In this document: positions 1-9,107 of the stretch, in pieces
Layout: each line of letters starts with the position of its first letter
Position numbering within the stretch: position 1 is the stretch's first letter
Assembly (NCBI RefSeq): GCF_900106855.1
Contig: NZ_FNWI01000004.1
Span: 1,612,001 to 1,676,000 of the forward strand
DNA length: 64,000 nucleotides
Direction of reading: 5' to 3'
Source of the DNA: Varibaculum massiliense
GTDB taxonomy: Bacteria > Actinomycetota > Actinomycetes > Actinomycetales > Actinomycetaceae
The notes under the pieces: generated by a model
Databases searched by the model: none
What the model saw: the letters and a program-made list of their open reading frames with translations, nothing else
Told to the model about the DNA's origin: nothing
Program-made: the position numbers and the translations under genes

Positions 1-234
1 GTTATCAGGGCGCTGCGGTCGTCCTAGAGCCAAATTGTGGTGAAATCGAGAAAATTTCTTCTCTAGAACACATAACCAAAGCTATTGAGCTTAACTGCAG
101 GTAAAAGGTCTTTTATAGGCTTTAATGTGGACAGCAGTCTTAGGAAATCTATACCATTTTTTCGACTGACTTCCCCGAATGACACGCTTGTAGTTTATAC
201 TCTTATAGAAACCTATTTTTGCGAGGAGAATAAT
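1..234. other. Left-edge non-coding stretch upstream of whiB
   Basis: I see no convincing gene here. A possible -10 hexamer TATACT lies at 196-201, about 34 bases before the whiB start, but no good -35 element sits at the right distance. The segment probably holds the whiB promoter. Confidence 0.4.
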
Positions 235-528
235 ATGTGGAACATATTTGGCGAGGGACCCATCTCGTCTAATCCGCAGTCCTGGCAAATTGGGCAGGAT
301 GACCAAGGCCCCCTCTCCTGGCAAGAACAAGCGCTCTGTGCCCAAACCGACCCCGAAGCATTTTTCCCCGAAAAAGGTGGTTCTACTCGGGAAGCGAAAG
401 CGGTTTGTGAACTGTGTGAAGTTCGCGATGAATGCCTCAGTTATGCCTTAGAAAACGATGAACGCTTCGGAATCTGGGGCGGCCTATCAGAGCGGGAACG
501 GCGCAGACTGCGGCGCAACGTGGGTTAG
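235..528 (+). CDS. whiB: WhiB-family iron-sulfur transcriptional regulator (WhiB2/WhmD-like)
   Basis: This 97-residue protein has the four WhiB cysteines at about 35, 58, 61 and 67 in the order C, CxxC, C. The GIWGG turn is near 79-83, followed by a basic arginine-rich tail. WhiB proteins hold an oxygen- or NO-sensitive [4Fe-4S] cluster and act with the primary sigma factor. The ATG at 235 was chosen because AGGAG at 224-228 is well spaced, although the frame is open upstream. In actinobacteria a WhiB2/WhmD-type gene linked to septation and sporulation often sits beside the glycosyltransferase that follows here. The family is certain; the WhiB2 subtype rests on context. Confidence 0.9.
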   Translation: MWNIFGEGPISSNPQSWQIGQDDQGPLSWQEQALCAQTDPEAFFPEKGGSTREAKAVCELCEVRDECLSYALENDERFGIWGGLSERERRRLRRNVG

Positions 529-532
529 TGCA

Positions 533-3500
533 GTGGCTCCCGCCCCTGAAACCCCTGCCGGTTACCGGCATCCCAGCGTCCAGGTTTTCGTGGTTACGCA
601 GGGGCGTACCCCCCATCTGGAGCAAACCTTAAAAGCGCTGCGCGCCAGTCGTTACCCGATAACTTCGCTGGTGGTAGTGGATGCTGACCCCACCAGCGAC
701 CTTACCCCCTCCCTTTTGCGTCCCTATGCCCCTTTGCACTACTCGCGGGTAACCGCCGCCAACCTGGGGCAAGCAGTCAGTGCTGCCCGGGCGGATAATC
801 TGGAGGCCGTAGATTACCTGTGGCTGTTACATGACGATTCCGCCCCTGATGCCTCTTGCCTGGGGAAACTTGTCCAGGCGTTCGAGAATTCCACCACCTT
901 GGGGATTGCCGGTCCGAAAGCCCTGGATTGGGATAAACCAGAAACCCTAGCCTCGGTGGGAATCCACGCCACGCGCGGCGGTGAGCGTCTCACCCCTTTC
1001 GACCCGGGCGAAGTCGACCAGGGGCAATATGACTCCATCAGTGACGTGCTGGCGGTAGGGACTGCGGGACTGCTAGTAAAAGCCCCGCTTTGGGATCGCT
1101 TGCGCGGGACAAATCTGCTGCTTAGTCCCTTTAACGAGGCTTTGGAACTGGGGCGCCGCGTACGCATGGCGGGCTACCGGGTTTGCCTGGTGCCGGCGGC
1201 ACGGATTTACCACGCTCAAGCCGGTATCTATAGGCTGCGTGAATATCTGCAGAATCAAAACTCTGCTGCTACTGACAGCGATAAGGAAACCGATAAAGCC
1301 AGGGGGAAGGGAAATATCCAGTCTCCCGAGACGACGGAGCAGGAGGATAAGCAAGGGGAAATTCCCCTGGACTCAGAGAAAAACCTGCAAACAGAGCAAT
1401 TTTCCTCACCGCCCGTCGCCACCAGTGATGCTGCAGCCTTCGTAGCTAAAGAAGATGGTTCTCTGGAAGAGAAAAATGATATCGGTGAAGCTGACGAGCA
1501 CGAGGAAACCAAAGGGGATAGCCAGTGGCAAGATCCGGACGAGCCCGTTCCTCACCAGCCGGTTTATGTTTATGATCCGGTTCCGGTCACGCCTTTGGCT
1601 GGTAAAGCTCCGCGGGAGAAGGAAAAATCCTGGACGGCGCGACGCGCGGACAGCTATATTTATCGCGCCCTAACTATTAACTCCCTGCTGCTGCCGCTGT
1701 GGATACTGTTTCTGCCTCTAAAATCGGTGATGCTAGCCCTGTATTGGGTACTGCGTTCGCAGGGACAGCGGGCAACGGTAGAGATAAACTCCGCTAACCG
1801 GGTGTGGGGGTCATTAGGAAAGATTCTTTCAGCGCGCCGGATCGGGCGGCGGCAATCCCAGATCTCCCGGCGCGAACTTGCCCGCCTGGAAGTACCGGCT
1901 AGCAGGGTACGGGAAAACCGCCGCCTGGTTCGGCGGGTAAATCGGGAACGAGGGCAGGCAGTTCTCAAACTGGGGACGGTAGCTAAAACCCAATTGGAAA
2001 ACCATACTTGGCGTGCCCAAATAATCTTCTGGTCACTCGCCCTATTTTTCCTGGTTATAAGCCTTTTGGGGATGCGAGTGTTCCTGGGAGGAATGCACGG
2101 GGGATTCTGGAGTGTTTTGCCTGGTAACTGGCATGACTTTTGGATATTGGCAACCAACTCTTGGCGCACTCTGTCCACTGGGGTGAGCGGCCCTCCTGAC
2201 CCGATTGCCTATCCGCTGCTAGTAATCACCGCCCCTTTCGCTATTTTCGGGATAGCCCCCACCGCGGTTTTACGGTGGTTACTGATTTTGTCTCCACTGG
2301 GGGCTGCAGTTAGCGCCTGGTGGGCATCAGTGGCATTCACGCGGGTGAATTCCCTGCGGGCTTTAACCGCGCTCAGCTGGGGAGCGGCGTTACCCCTATT
2401 GGTTTCGGTGCAGGTCGGTAACCTGTCTGCCGTGCTGACACACGTATTTTTACCCCTGGCAGTTTGGGGAGTGCTTTCCTATTACAGTTTGCGCCGCCCC
2501 TACTTATTAGCGGGAGTTTTGGGTACCGAAAAGTATCAACCTAGCTATTCGCGCAGGTCTACAGCAGGTATCGGGGCGCTATGCCTTGTGATGGTCACTG
2601 CCGGTGTCCCTTGGCTATGGCTAGCGGCGTTAGTTCTTATCTTTGGCTGCTCCTTAGGGGTTGCCATTAAGAAGCATTTACCCTTCCGACGCGGTCTTGC
2701 TTATCTAGGTGGCGGGCTAGCGATACTGATACCCGCCCTGGTTACGTTGCTACCGTCTTTTATTTGGGCGCTGCGTACCCGCAGCCTGCGGGCATATCTG
2801 TTCCTGACGCCCTCCGCATTTACCCCGTTGTCAATGCGCTCGCAACTTCAAGTCATGGGGCAAGTATTGTCGGGTGTGCCCTTATTTTTAGGAATAGCTA
2901 CTTTCGTCTGCGTATTTTTGGCTGCTACCGGAGCGTTATTTACTGGTCGCCAACTGTTAGCAACCCGCGCTGCCTGGCTATTTGCCCTTTTAGGTGTCTT
3001 AATAGGGGTGTTTTCTGCGGCACAGATGGTGGCGCCGGGGCAAAGACCGTGGCCGTTGCCCGCTTTTTCGGTGCTGCTGCTGGGCCTACTAGGGGCAGCC
3101 GCCTTAGGGTGGAGCGCGGTACAACCGGCTAAACCGGGGCGCTACCTACTCGCAAGCATGCTGGCGGTGGCAATAGTGTTGCCGCTGACCACCGCAGCTG
3201 CCTGGGCAGTTCCCGCCACCAACACCCCATTGAAGGCTGGCAACGACCGCGCCCCGGTGGCCTTCTCGATTTTATCGGCCTCAGAAAAACGCACCCGTAT
3301 GCTGCTAATAGATTGGGAGGGGCGCAGCTACCAGATAGCGATGCGCCGTGACGCCGGGCCGGGGATGCTCGCCACCAACTGGGTAATCCGGACGAAATCA
3401 CTCGGTCAGATTGCTGCTCCCGAAAGTCGGGTGCTGGCGGCGCTGGTAGCTGGAAATGACCGCCGGGGTGCCACCTTATGTGCCGATTTAGCGGTTGAGC

Positions 3501-3979
3501 AGTTGTTAATCACCAAAACGGCTGGTGAGGATGGGCTAAATGCCAAACTTACCGCCTCCAGTTATTTTCATCCGGTTTCTACTAACGCCGATTACAGCGT
3601 TTGGCGCCTAGATACCTCCAGGTTTTCGCCACCGCGTTCGGATGCGCGGGTGCGAATTGCCTCTGGCAAACAACAGGAAACGGTACCGGCCGGGGTGCTA
3701 AATGGCGGAAAAAATATCTCTTCCTCCTCAAAGCCGCGCCAAGTTTTGCTGGCAGAATCCCCCTCCCCGGCATGGAAGGCTCGGATAGACGATCACCTCC
3801 TGCAACCCCAATCTGAGGGGGGACTGCAAGCCTTTACGATTCCAGCTGGTACTTCCGGGAAACTGGAAGTGTATTTCGCTAATCCGGGGCGCTATCTGAT
3901 GATAGGGCTATTTCTGCTGGTCTATCTGGGTACGGCCGCCGCCTGTCTGCCGCTAGCGAAAAGGGGGGAGCAAAAGTGA
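533..3979 (+). CDS. Large membrane glycosyltransferase, family 2
   Basis: This is a protein of about 1150 residues. The N-terminal part is a GT-A (family 2) domain with a VVTQGR strand and an acidic HDDSAP motif like the nucleotide-sugar binding DxD. A long acidic, low-complexity linker follows (about 1250-1560), then a hydrophobic part with many membrane segments and an extracytoplasmic tail. It is probably a cell-envelope glycosyltransferase. The GTG at 533 just after the whiB stop is preferred. An ATG at 458 in the same frame would overlap whiB by 71 bases and has no visible ribosome site. The end overlaps the next gene at GTGA, so the two are probably translationally coupled. The sugar and acceptor are not known. 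Confidence 0.75.
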   Translation: MAPAPETPAGYRHPSVQVFVVTQGRTPHLEQTLKALRASRYPITSLVVVDADPTSDLTPSLLRPYAPLHYSRVTAANLGQAVSAARADNLEAVDYLWLLHDDSAPDASCLGKLVQAFENSTTLGIAGPKALDWDKPETLASVGIHATRGGERLTPFDPGEVDQGQYDSISDVLAVGTAGLLVKAPLWDRLRGTNLLLSPFNEALELGRRVRMAGYRVCLVPAARIYHAQAGIYRLREYLQNQNSAATDSDKETDKARGKGNIQSPETTEQEDKQGEIPLDSEKNLQTEQFSSPPVATSDAAAFVAKEDGSLEEKNDIGEADEHEETKGDSQWQDPDEPVPHQPVYVYDPVPVTPLAGKAPREKEKSWTARRADSYIYRALTINSLLLPLWILFLPLKSVMLALYWVLRSQGQRATVEINSANRVWGSLGKILSARRIGRRQSQISRRELARLEVPASRVRENRRLVRRVNRERGQAVLKLGTVAKTQLENHTWRAQIIFWSLALFFLVISLLGMRVFLGGMHGGFWSVLPGNWHDFWILATNSWRTLSTGVSGPPDPIAYPLLVITAPFAIFGIAPTAVLRWLLILSPLGAAVSAWWASVAFTRVNSLRALTALSWGAALPLLVSVQVGNLSAVLTHVFLPLAVWGVLSYYSLRRPYLLAGVLGTEKYQPSYSRRSTAGIGALCLVMVTAGVPWLWLAALVLIFGCSLGVAIKKHLPFRRGLAYLGGGLAILIPALVTLLPSFIWALRTRSLRAYLFLTPSAFTPLSMRSQLQVMGQVLSGVPLFLGIATFVCVFLAATGALFTGRQLLATRAAWLFALLGVLIGVFSAAQMVAPGQRPWPLPAFSVLLLGLLGAAALGWSAVQPAKPGRYLLASMLAVAIVLPLTTAAAWAVPATNTPLKAGNDRAPVAFSILSASEKRTRMLLIDWEGRSYQIAMRRDAGPGMLATNWVIRTKSLGQIAAPESRVLAALVAGNDRRGATLCADLAVEQLLITKTAGEDGLNAKLTASSYFHPVSTNADYSVWRLDTSRFSPPRSDARVRIASGKQQETVPAGVLNGGKNISSSSKPRQVLLAESPSPAWKARIDDHLLQPQSEGGLQAFTIPAGTSGKLEVYFANPGRYLMIGLFLLVYLGTAAACLPLAKRGEQK

Positions 3980-5304
3980 AAAAACCGGCCTCAAAATTTG
4001 TGATTTCACTGGGATCAGCGCTGGTCATTCTCCTAGCTGCCGGTGCGCTTTCCTTGGCACTAGTGAAGAATCTCCCCGCCGCCTCTAGCGCAAACGATAG
4101 CGGTAGTGAAGTGGCAGTCCCGGCAGCTACCCAGCAAGTGGTATGCCCGGGGTTGCCGGGGGACGATGCGAAGGCCTGGGTGCAAGGGATTTCTGCAGCG
4201 GGATCGCCACCGTTAGTAGATTCTTCCGGGAGGACACTGACCGGGCAAGCCCCGCAGGCAGTGGGTAAATCCGGGTTGAACTTGCAGGTAAAACCGGTGG
4301 CGGGGAAAAATGCGGCCGCCGTGGGATACGTAAGTAGCGCCGGAAAAGAGGGCGAAAACGGGTTTTTTGCTGATTATTGTGGTGTCCCGGCAAATCGTGC
4401 CTATTTCCTTACCCCCGGAACTACCACCGGCAATGCTTCTACTTTGCATCTGGTGAACCCGGCAGGAGCGCCGGTAACTGCCCGGATTCAAATCTGGACA
4501 GAACAGGGACCGCTACCAGCCAAAGTGACGCAAAAAGTTCCCGGGAAAGGTCATGCCTCCCTAGTACTTGACGGGCAAGCGCCCGGTTTTACCCGCCTGG
4601 GAGTTTTAGTTGAATCTGACGGAGCCGGGTTGAACTCTTGGGTGAACACCACTTTGGCTACCGGAGCCCAAAAAGCGGGAGGTGCGCATTTGCCGCCCCT
4701 GGCGTCACCGAGCAATCAGGTGCTGATTCCGGCAGCCAAAATTACTGGTAAAGCTAGTTTACGGGTGCTTAATCCCAGCTTAGCGGTGGCGACCCTCCAG
4801 GTATCGTTACTGGATGCCAAGGGGGAAACCCCGGTGCCGGCTCCTAAAAAGTTGCAGGTAGCTAGGGGAGCGGTTTTTGAAATTCCGCTAGGGGGAGTTA
4901 AAGACGGGGTAGGAGCAGTTAAACTTAAATCCGATCAGCCGGTGGTGGCAGCAGTTTTCGCGGAAGAAACCTTCGCCGACAAAGGAACTTTGGCAGTGTA
5001 TCCCTCAGCTATGCCAACTACTTCAGGGGCGGTGCTGATTAACGAGGAAGCAGGGAACCTGGTATTTGCAGGTAGTAGATCCCAAAAAATTACTTTGACT
5101 TCTGGCAAAAAAACACAGGAGCTAACGGTCAAACCTGAAACGTTATCACAGGTAAAACTGGGCAGTGGTGTTTGGCAGTGGCAAAGTGAAACCGAGATTT
5201 ATGCCGGGCAGTTGGTGGGGGATCCCGCCGGCACTTTCCGCACGATTGGGATGGGGAAAGCAGCTCGGGAAATAGCCGCCATTGCGGTAAAAGTTAATCC
5301 CTAG
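3976..5304 (+). CDS. DUF5719-family envelope protein
   Basis: This is a 442-residue protein with an N-terminal hydrophobic helix (about residues 9-30) acting as signal or anchor. The rest is a beta-rich, Ala/Gly/Val-rich exported region without recognised catalytic motifs. Its GTG start overlaps the stop of the glycosyltransferase, which is the usual neighbour of DUF5719 proteins in actinobacteria. It is probably a periplasmic partner of that enzyme. The family call rests on gene order and general make-up. The function is unknown. Confidence 0.7.
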   Translation: MKKPASKFVISLGSALVILLAAGALSLALVKNLPAASSANDSGSEVAVPAATQQVVCPGLPGDDAKAWVQGISAAGSPPLVDSSGRTLTGQAPQAVGKSGLNLQVKPVAGKNAAAVGYVSSAGKEGENGFFADYCGVPANRAYFLTPGTTTGNASTLHLVNPAGAPVTARIQIWTEQGPLPAKVTQKVPGKGHASLVLDGQAPGFTRLGVLVESDGAGLNSWVNTTLATGAQKAGGAHLPPLASPSNQVLIPAAKITGKASLRVLNPSLAVATLQVSLLDAKGETPVPAPKKLQVARGAVFEIPLGGVKDGVGAVKLKSDQPVVAAVFAEETFADKGTLAVYPSAMPTTSGAVLINEEAGNLVFAGSRSQKITLTSGKKTQELTVKPETLSQVKLGSGVWQWQSETEIYAGQLVGDPAGTFRTIGMGKAAREIAAIAVKVNP

Positions 5305-5398
5305 GGTCTGTGAACCCGGATAGTCGTGGTTCAAGGGGCAGCGCAAAAATCTCTTTAACCGAATATCTAAAAACTTTTCTTAAGCCCAAAAGTTATTC

Positions 5399-5812
5399 TT
5401 AGGCGGGGAACACCTCTTCGGGCAGGCAGCCAATTTCACTGCTTAAATGCTCCGCGAGAACCGCTTTTACTGCTTGTTCGGTATCTTGTGTGGTGCGGCA
5501 ACGCCATTGGATGGGCAGCCGGTAAACTACAATTCGGGTAGCCAGTTTCCCACTTTTATCCGCAGGAAATAGCCGCCCTAAGACCGCATGCGGAGATTCC
5601 CACTCGGCCGGATCCGAAGGAGGGATATCTTCCACCCCAAATTCGATACGACCCACTTCCGGGTGTTTGCGGGCAGCTAGGGTCGCCAAGTCCACCACCA
5701 GTTGGTCAAATTTTTCCCGCCGCGTCCTCCAGGCCGGAACTACCGGTAAAAAAGTAACTCCCCGGGCGCCTCGTCCGTGGCGATCTCGCCGGTTCCCTGT
5801 CAAACCCCTCAC
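5399..5812 (-). CDS. Metallopeptidase-family protein (zincin-like, no HExxH seen)
   Basis: The protein has the actinobacterial motif RRDRHGRG near its N-terminus, then a central stretch with FD, LVVDL and VEDIPPSDP, and a RIVVYRLPI strand. This matches the small metallopeptidase-family proteins usually encoded beside DUF3499. The position of the zincin helix reads AVLAEHLSSEIG and contains no HExxH, so peptidase activity is doubtful. The frame is open back to a TTG at 5872, only two bases from the divergent DUF3499 start. The GTG at 5812 leaves room for promoters and is preferred, but the start is uncertain. Confidence 0.65.
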   Translation of the reverse strand: MRGLTGNRRDRHGRGARGVTFLPVVPAWRTRREKFDQLVVDLATLAARKHPEVGRIEFGVEDIPPSDPAEWESPHAVLGRLFPADKSGKLATRIVVYRLPIQWRCRTTQDTEQAVKAVLAEHLSSEIGCLPEEVFPA

Positions 5813-5874
5813 GAGAACGCACCCTACCGCGAGTTTGGCTTGGGTTTTATTTCCCGCGCCGCTAACGTGCAATT

Positions 5875-6351
5875 GTGCGGGTAACTAGATCATGTTCCAA
5901 AACTGGCTGCAACCAAGTGGCGGCAGCCACTTTAACCTACGTATATAAAGATTCTACGGTCGTCCTCGGCCCCCTCGCTACCCAAGCAGAACCGCACGCC
6001 TACGATCTGTGCGCCGAGCACGCCAATACTTTGACTGCCCCTAGAGGATGGCAAGTAGTGCGGCTAGCCAGCGAGTTCAGTCCGGCAGAGCCCAGTGATG
6101 ACGATTTAGAGGCCCTGGCAAACGTGGTGCGGGAAGCCTCTAAGCGTCGCCACCTTTCCACTTCAAAAGTAAATAAAAATTGGGACGGACGCCTCAGTCC
6201 GGAAGCTACCAGCGGCGGAAGTGGGCATCCGGGATGCGAATATGACGTAAATGCCAAGCAAGGAGTGCGCCCGGCACCCCACTGTGCCCCTGAGAAACGC
6301 CGCGGTCATTTGCGGCTGTTACCGGGGGGACTACCCGACCAGACAGAGTAG
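5875..6351 (+). CDS. DUF3499-family protein
   Basis: This 158-residue protein starts at GTG. Cysteines at about residues 7, 12 and 46 and the adjacent AEH form a plausible zinc site, matching the DUF3499 pattern (RxCSKTGC ... YDLCAEHA). The conserved part is the first 85 residues; the remainder is polar and probably disordered. It is transcribed divergently from the metallopeptidase-family gene, the usual arrangement in actinobacteria. The function is unknown. Confidence 0.8.
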   Translation: MRVTRSCSKTGCNQVAAATLTYVYKDSTVVLGPLATQAEPHAYDLCAEHANTLTAPRGWQVVRLASEFSPAEPSDDDLEALANVVREASKRRHLSTSKVNKNWDGRLSPEATSGGSGHPGCEYDVNAKQGVRPAPHCAPEKRRGHLRLLPGGLPDQTE

Positions 6352-6443
6352 GCGGAGCGGCAATCTAGTTACTAGATTCCGATTAATGCGAGCAGGCGCG
6401 GGCAATACCGATAAAACCGCTTCGGCATGGCACAATAGAACTC

Positions 6444-7127
6444 ATGACCGTGAAAATTTTGGTAGTGGATGACGATGAGGCACTCGCGGAAATGGTGGGC
6501 ATCGTGATGTCAACCGAGGGGTATAAATCTGTTTTTTGTCACCACGGTGACCAGGCATTTGATGTTTTCCAGGAGAGTCAACCCGATCTGGTGCTGCTGG
6601 ATGTAATGTTGCCCGGCAAAGACGGGGTGGAAATCTGCCGGCAGATTCGCGGGGTATCTGACCTGCCCATCATCATGCTCACCGCAAAATCAGATACTGC
6701 CGATGTGGTAGCCGGCCTGGAAGCGGGAGCCGATGACTATATCCCTAAGCCTTTTAAACCTAAAGAACTGATAGCCAGGATTAAGGCGCGGCTGCGGGGA
6801 CGCACCAACGAGGAGCAGGGCGAGGACGTAGACCTAGGGGATTTACGTATTGATGTGGCTGCCCACGAGGTTTTCCGCAGTGGGGAGCGCGTTGATTTAA
6901 CTCCTTTAGAGTTCGACCTGCTATTGACCTTGGCACGTTCACCTTGGAAAGCTTTTAGTCGCGAAGAGCTGTTGGAAGAAATTTGGGGTTACCGCCATGC
7001 CAACACCGATACTCGCCTCGTTAATGTACACGTGCAGCGGCTGCGAGCCAAAATCGAGGAAGACCCTGAGCATCCCAAGATTGTGCGTACCGTGCGCGGA
7101 GTTGGCTACCGTGCTGGAGGCAACTAG
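6444..7127 (+). CDS. mtrA: Response regulator MtrA
   Basis: This is a 227-residue OmpR/PhoB-type regulator. The receiver domain has the acidic cluster DDD at 9-11, the phospho-acceptor Asp53 in LLDVMLPG, and the conserved lysine in the IPKPF motif. The C-terminal winged helix ends in RTVRGVGYR. It is followed after 6 bases by an MtrB-type kinase and then LpqB, which identifies the conserved actinobacterial MtrA-MtrB-LpqB module controlling cell division, cell-wall hydrolases and osmotic responses. Confidence 0.93.
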   Translation: MTVKILVVDDDEALAEMVGIVMSTEGYKSVFCHHGDQAFDVFQESQPDLVLLDVMLPGKDGVEICRQIRGVSDLPIIMLTAKSDTADVVAGLEAGADDYIPKPFKPKELIARIKARLRGRTNEEQGEDVDLGDLRIDVAAHEVFRSGERVDLTPLEFDLLLTLARSPWKAFSREELLEEIWGYRHANTDTRLVNVHVQRLRAKIEEDPEHPKIVRTVRGVGYRAGGN

Positions 7128-7133
7128 GCGTAG

Positions 7134-9107
7134 ATGGATACGCAAACCCCAACCCATCAAACTGCGCAAATAGAAGCGCCGAGTAGTTTTTGGGGATTGC
7201 TCCGGCAAAAGCAGTGGCGGCAGAGCTTGCAGGTTCTGGGAAGTAAAATCGCGCAGTTGCCGGTTATCCGCTTTTTTCTATCCTCTATTACCGCCCGGCT
7301 AACAGCGGTAATGGCGCTGGCTACCGCGATTATGATGGTTATTTTGATTGTCTCCGTAACCGCGCATGTTTCAAACGGGATTTTTCAAAAACGCCTGAAT
7401 ATTGTTTTACAAGATGCCTCTTTGCGCAAGCAAAGTTTGCAGACTTCTTTAGATTCGCTAGTAGTCGATTCGGTGAGCGGAGTACAAGACGCGGCCTATA
7501 CCCTAATTTCGGATCAACGCGATGCCTCGGCGGGTGCCGGTGGCGTGGGGGCGATGCTACTAAAAGACCCGAATGAAAGTCGTCCCCTGGCGATTAACGA
7601 GATTATCGATCCCGAACAACGAAGCCTGATTACCAAGAGTTTGCGGAAAGCAGTCCAGCAGGAAGGAGGTATTCACTGGCAGTCGGTTTCCTTAAGGAAT
7701 TCGCAGGGAGAAAAGGTGCCCGGAATTGTGGTCGGTACCCGCGTGGTGCTGCCACTAGTAGGTAATTATGAAACCTATCTGGTCTATTCATTAGCTTACG
7801 AACAGCAAACCATTTATTTGGTTAATCAGGTGTTAATCCTGGGAACTGCGGTGCTGCTCGGGGTGTTGACAGTGCTGATGGCGGCAGTTTCCTACTCAAT
7901 TTTATCGCCAGCGCGGCGAGCTGCTAAGGCAGCACGTAAAGTCTCCGCTGGTAACCTGCAAATTCATCTGCCGGTACGGGGCACAGATGAGTTAGCTCAA
8001 CTGTCCCAAGCCCTAAATAACATGGCGACCTATCTGCGGGAACAGATTAGCGACTATGAAGAACTTTCTACTTTGCAGCAGCGTTTTGTATCCGATGTTT
8101 CCCACGAACTGCGCACCCCCCTAGCTACTATCCGGATGGCGGCAGATTTAATCTACGATGAACGTGACCAGCTTTCAGAAACCAATGCGCGATCCGCTAC
8201 AATTTTGCATCGCCAAGTGGATCGTTTCGACAAAATGTTGGCGGATCTCATCGAGATTTCCCGGATTGATGCTTCAGTGGCGCAACTTTCACTATCGGAA
8301 GTCGATATCGCCTCCCTGGTAGCAGCGGTGGTGGAGTCAAATAAGGCACTGGCAGAAAGCATGGGGGTGGAAATTGAACTGGAAACTTTCGGTGACACGG
8401 TAGCGGAAGTAGATTCCACTCGTATCACTCGGATTGCCCAGAACTTGGTGGTGAACGCGATTGAGTTCGCGGAAAGTAAACCGGTGCAGATTAGCATTGC
8501 AGGTTCAGATACGGCGGTGGCTTTCCAGGTGCGCGATCACGGCCCCGGGATGACGGACGCAGTCGCCCAACACGTTTTCGACCGCTTTTACCGCGCGGAT
8601 CCTTCCCGCAAACGCACCACCGGGGGCACCGGTCTGGGGCTGGCGATATCTGCCGAGGACGCAGCGCTGCATTCCGGGTTGCTAACGGTTTTGTCCTGTC
8701 CTCAGCAGGGATCGGCTTTCACCTTGTTACTGCCTCGCCACCAGGGGCAGGAAATCGATGATATCCCGGCGCAGGTAGAAAATCAGGATCTGGTCGCTGC
8801 CCGCCAAGTATGGGCAATCGATCACCCTGAGGACGTTATCTTATCGGAGAACCTGGAGGAATCGTCTTTGCAGGTGCATCAAGTGCGCACTGAAGTTCCT
8901 CTAGGGACCGAACCGGTAAGCAGGGAAGAGGGATTACCGCGCATGCCCGCGGAGCTGCCAGCCGAGATTTTGGAAGCTACTCCGGCACACCCCTTGCCAC
9001 GAATGCCCGAAAATGACAGCGTGATTGATATTCAGGAGCGAATCAAGAATCTAGAGGATTCCGGAACTAAAGAATCAGATAACGACCCTGCGGGAGAAAT
9101 CTCATGA
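7134..9107 (+). CDS. mtrB: Sensor histidine kinase MtrB
   Basis: This is a 657-residue sensor kinase with membrane segments near residues 55-85 and 230-258 flanking an extracytoplasmic sensor domain. A HAMP linker follows, then an H-box with His324 in SHELRTP. The ATP-binding part shows the N box (NLVVNAIEF), DHGPGM and GGTGLGL. A C-terminal tail of about 115 residues lies beyond the ATPase domain and carries two LPRMP repeats; this tail is probably disordered. The partner is MtrA upstream. The stop overlaps the lpqB start by ATGA, indicating coupled translation. Confidence 0.93.
   Translation: MDTQTPTHQTAQIEAPSSFWGLLRQKQWRQSLQVLGSKIAQLPVIRFFLSSITARLTAVMALATAIMMVILIVSVTAHVSNGIFQKRLNIVLQDASLRKQSLQTSLDSLVVDSVSGVQDAAYTLISDQRDASAGAGGVGAMLLKDPNESRPLAINEIIDPEQRSLITKSLRKAVQQEGGIHWQSVSLRNSQGEKVPGIVVGTRVVLPLVGNYETYLVYSLAYEQQTIYLVNQVLILGTAVLLGVLTVLMAAVSYSILSPARRAAKAARKVSAGNLQIHLPVRGTDELAQLSQALNNMATYLREQISDYEELSTLQQRFVSDVSHELRTPLATIRMAADLIYDERDQLSETNARSATILHRQVDRFDKMLADLIEISRIDASVAQLSLSEVDIASLVAAVVESNKALAESMGVEIELETFGDTVAEVDSTRITRIAQNLVVNAIEFAESKPVQISIAGSDTAVAFQVRDHGPGMTDAVAQHVFDRFYRADPSRKRTTGGTGLGLAISAEDAALHSGLLTVLSCPQQGSAFTLLLPRHQGQEIDDIPAQVENQDLVAARQVWAIDHPEDVILSENLEESSLQVHQVRTEVPLGTEPVSREEGLPRMPAELPAEILEATPAHPLPRMPENDSVIDIQERIKNLEDSGTKESDNDPAGEIS

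Noticed and set aside
85-234. N-terminal extension of WhiB from an upstream start
   Set aside because: The extra residues are not WhiB-like, and the ATG at 235 has a well-placed AGGAG.
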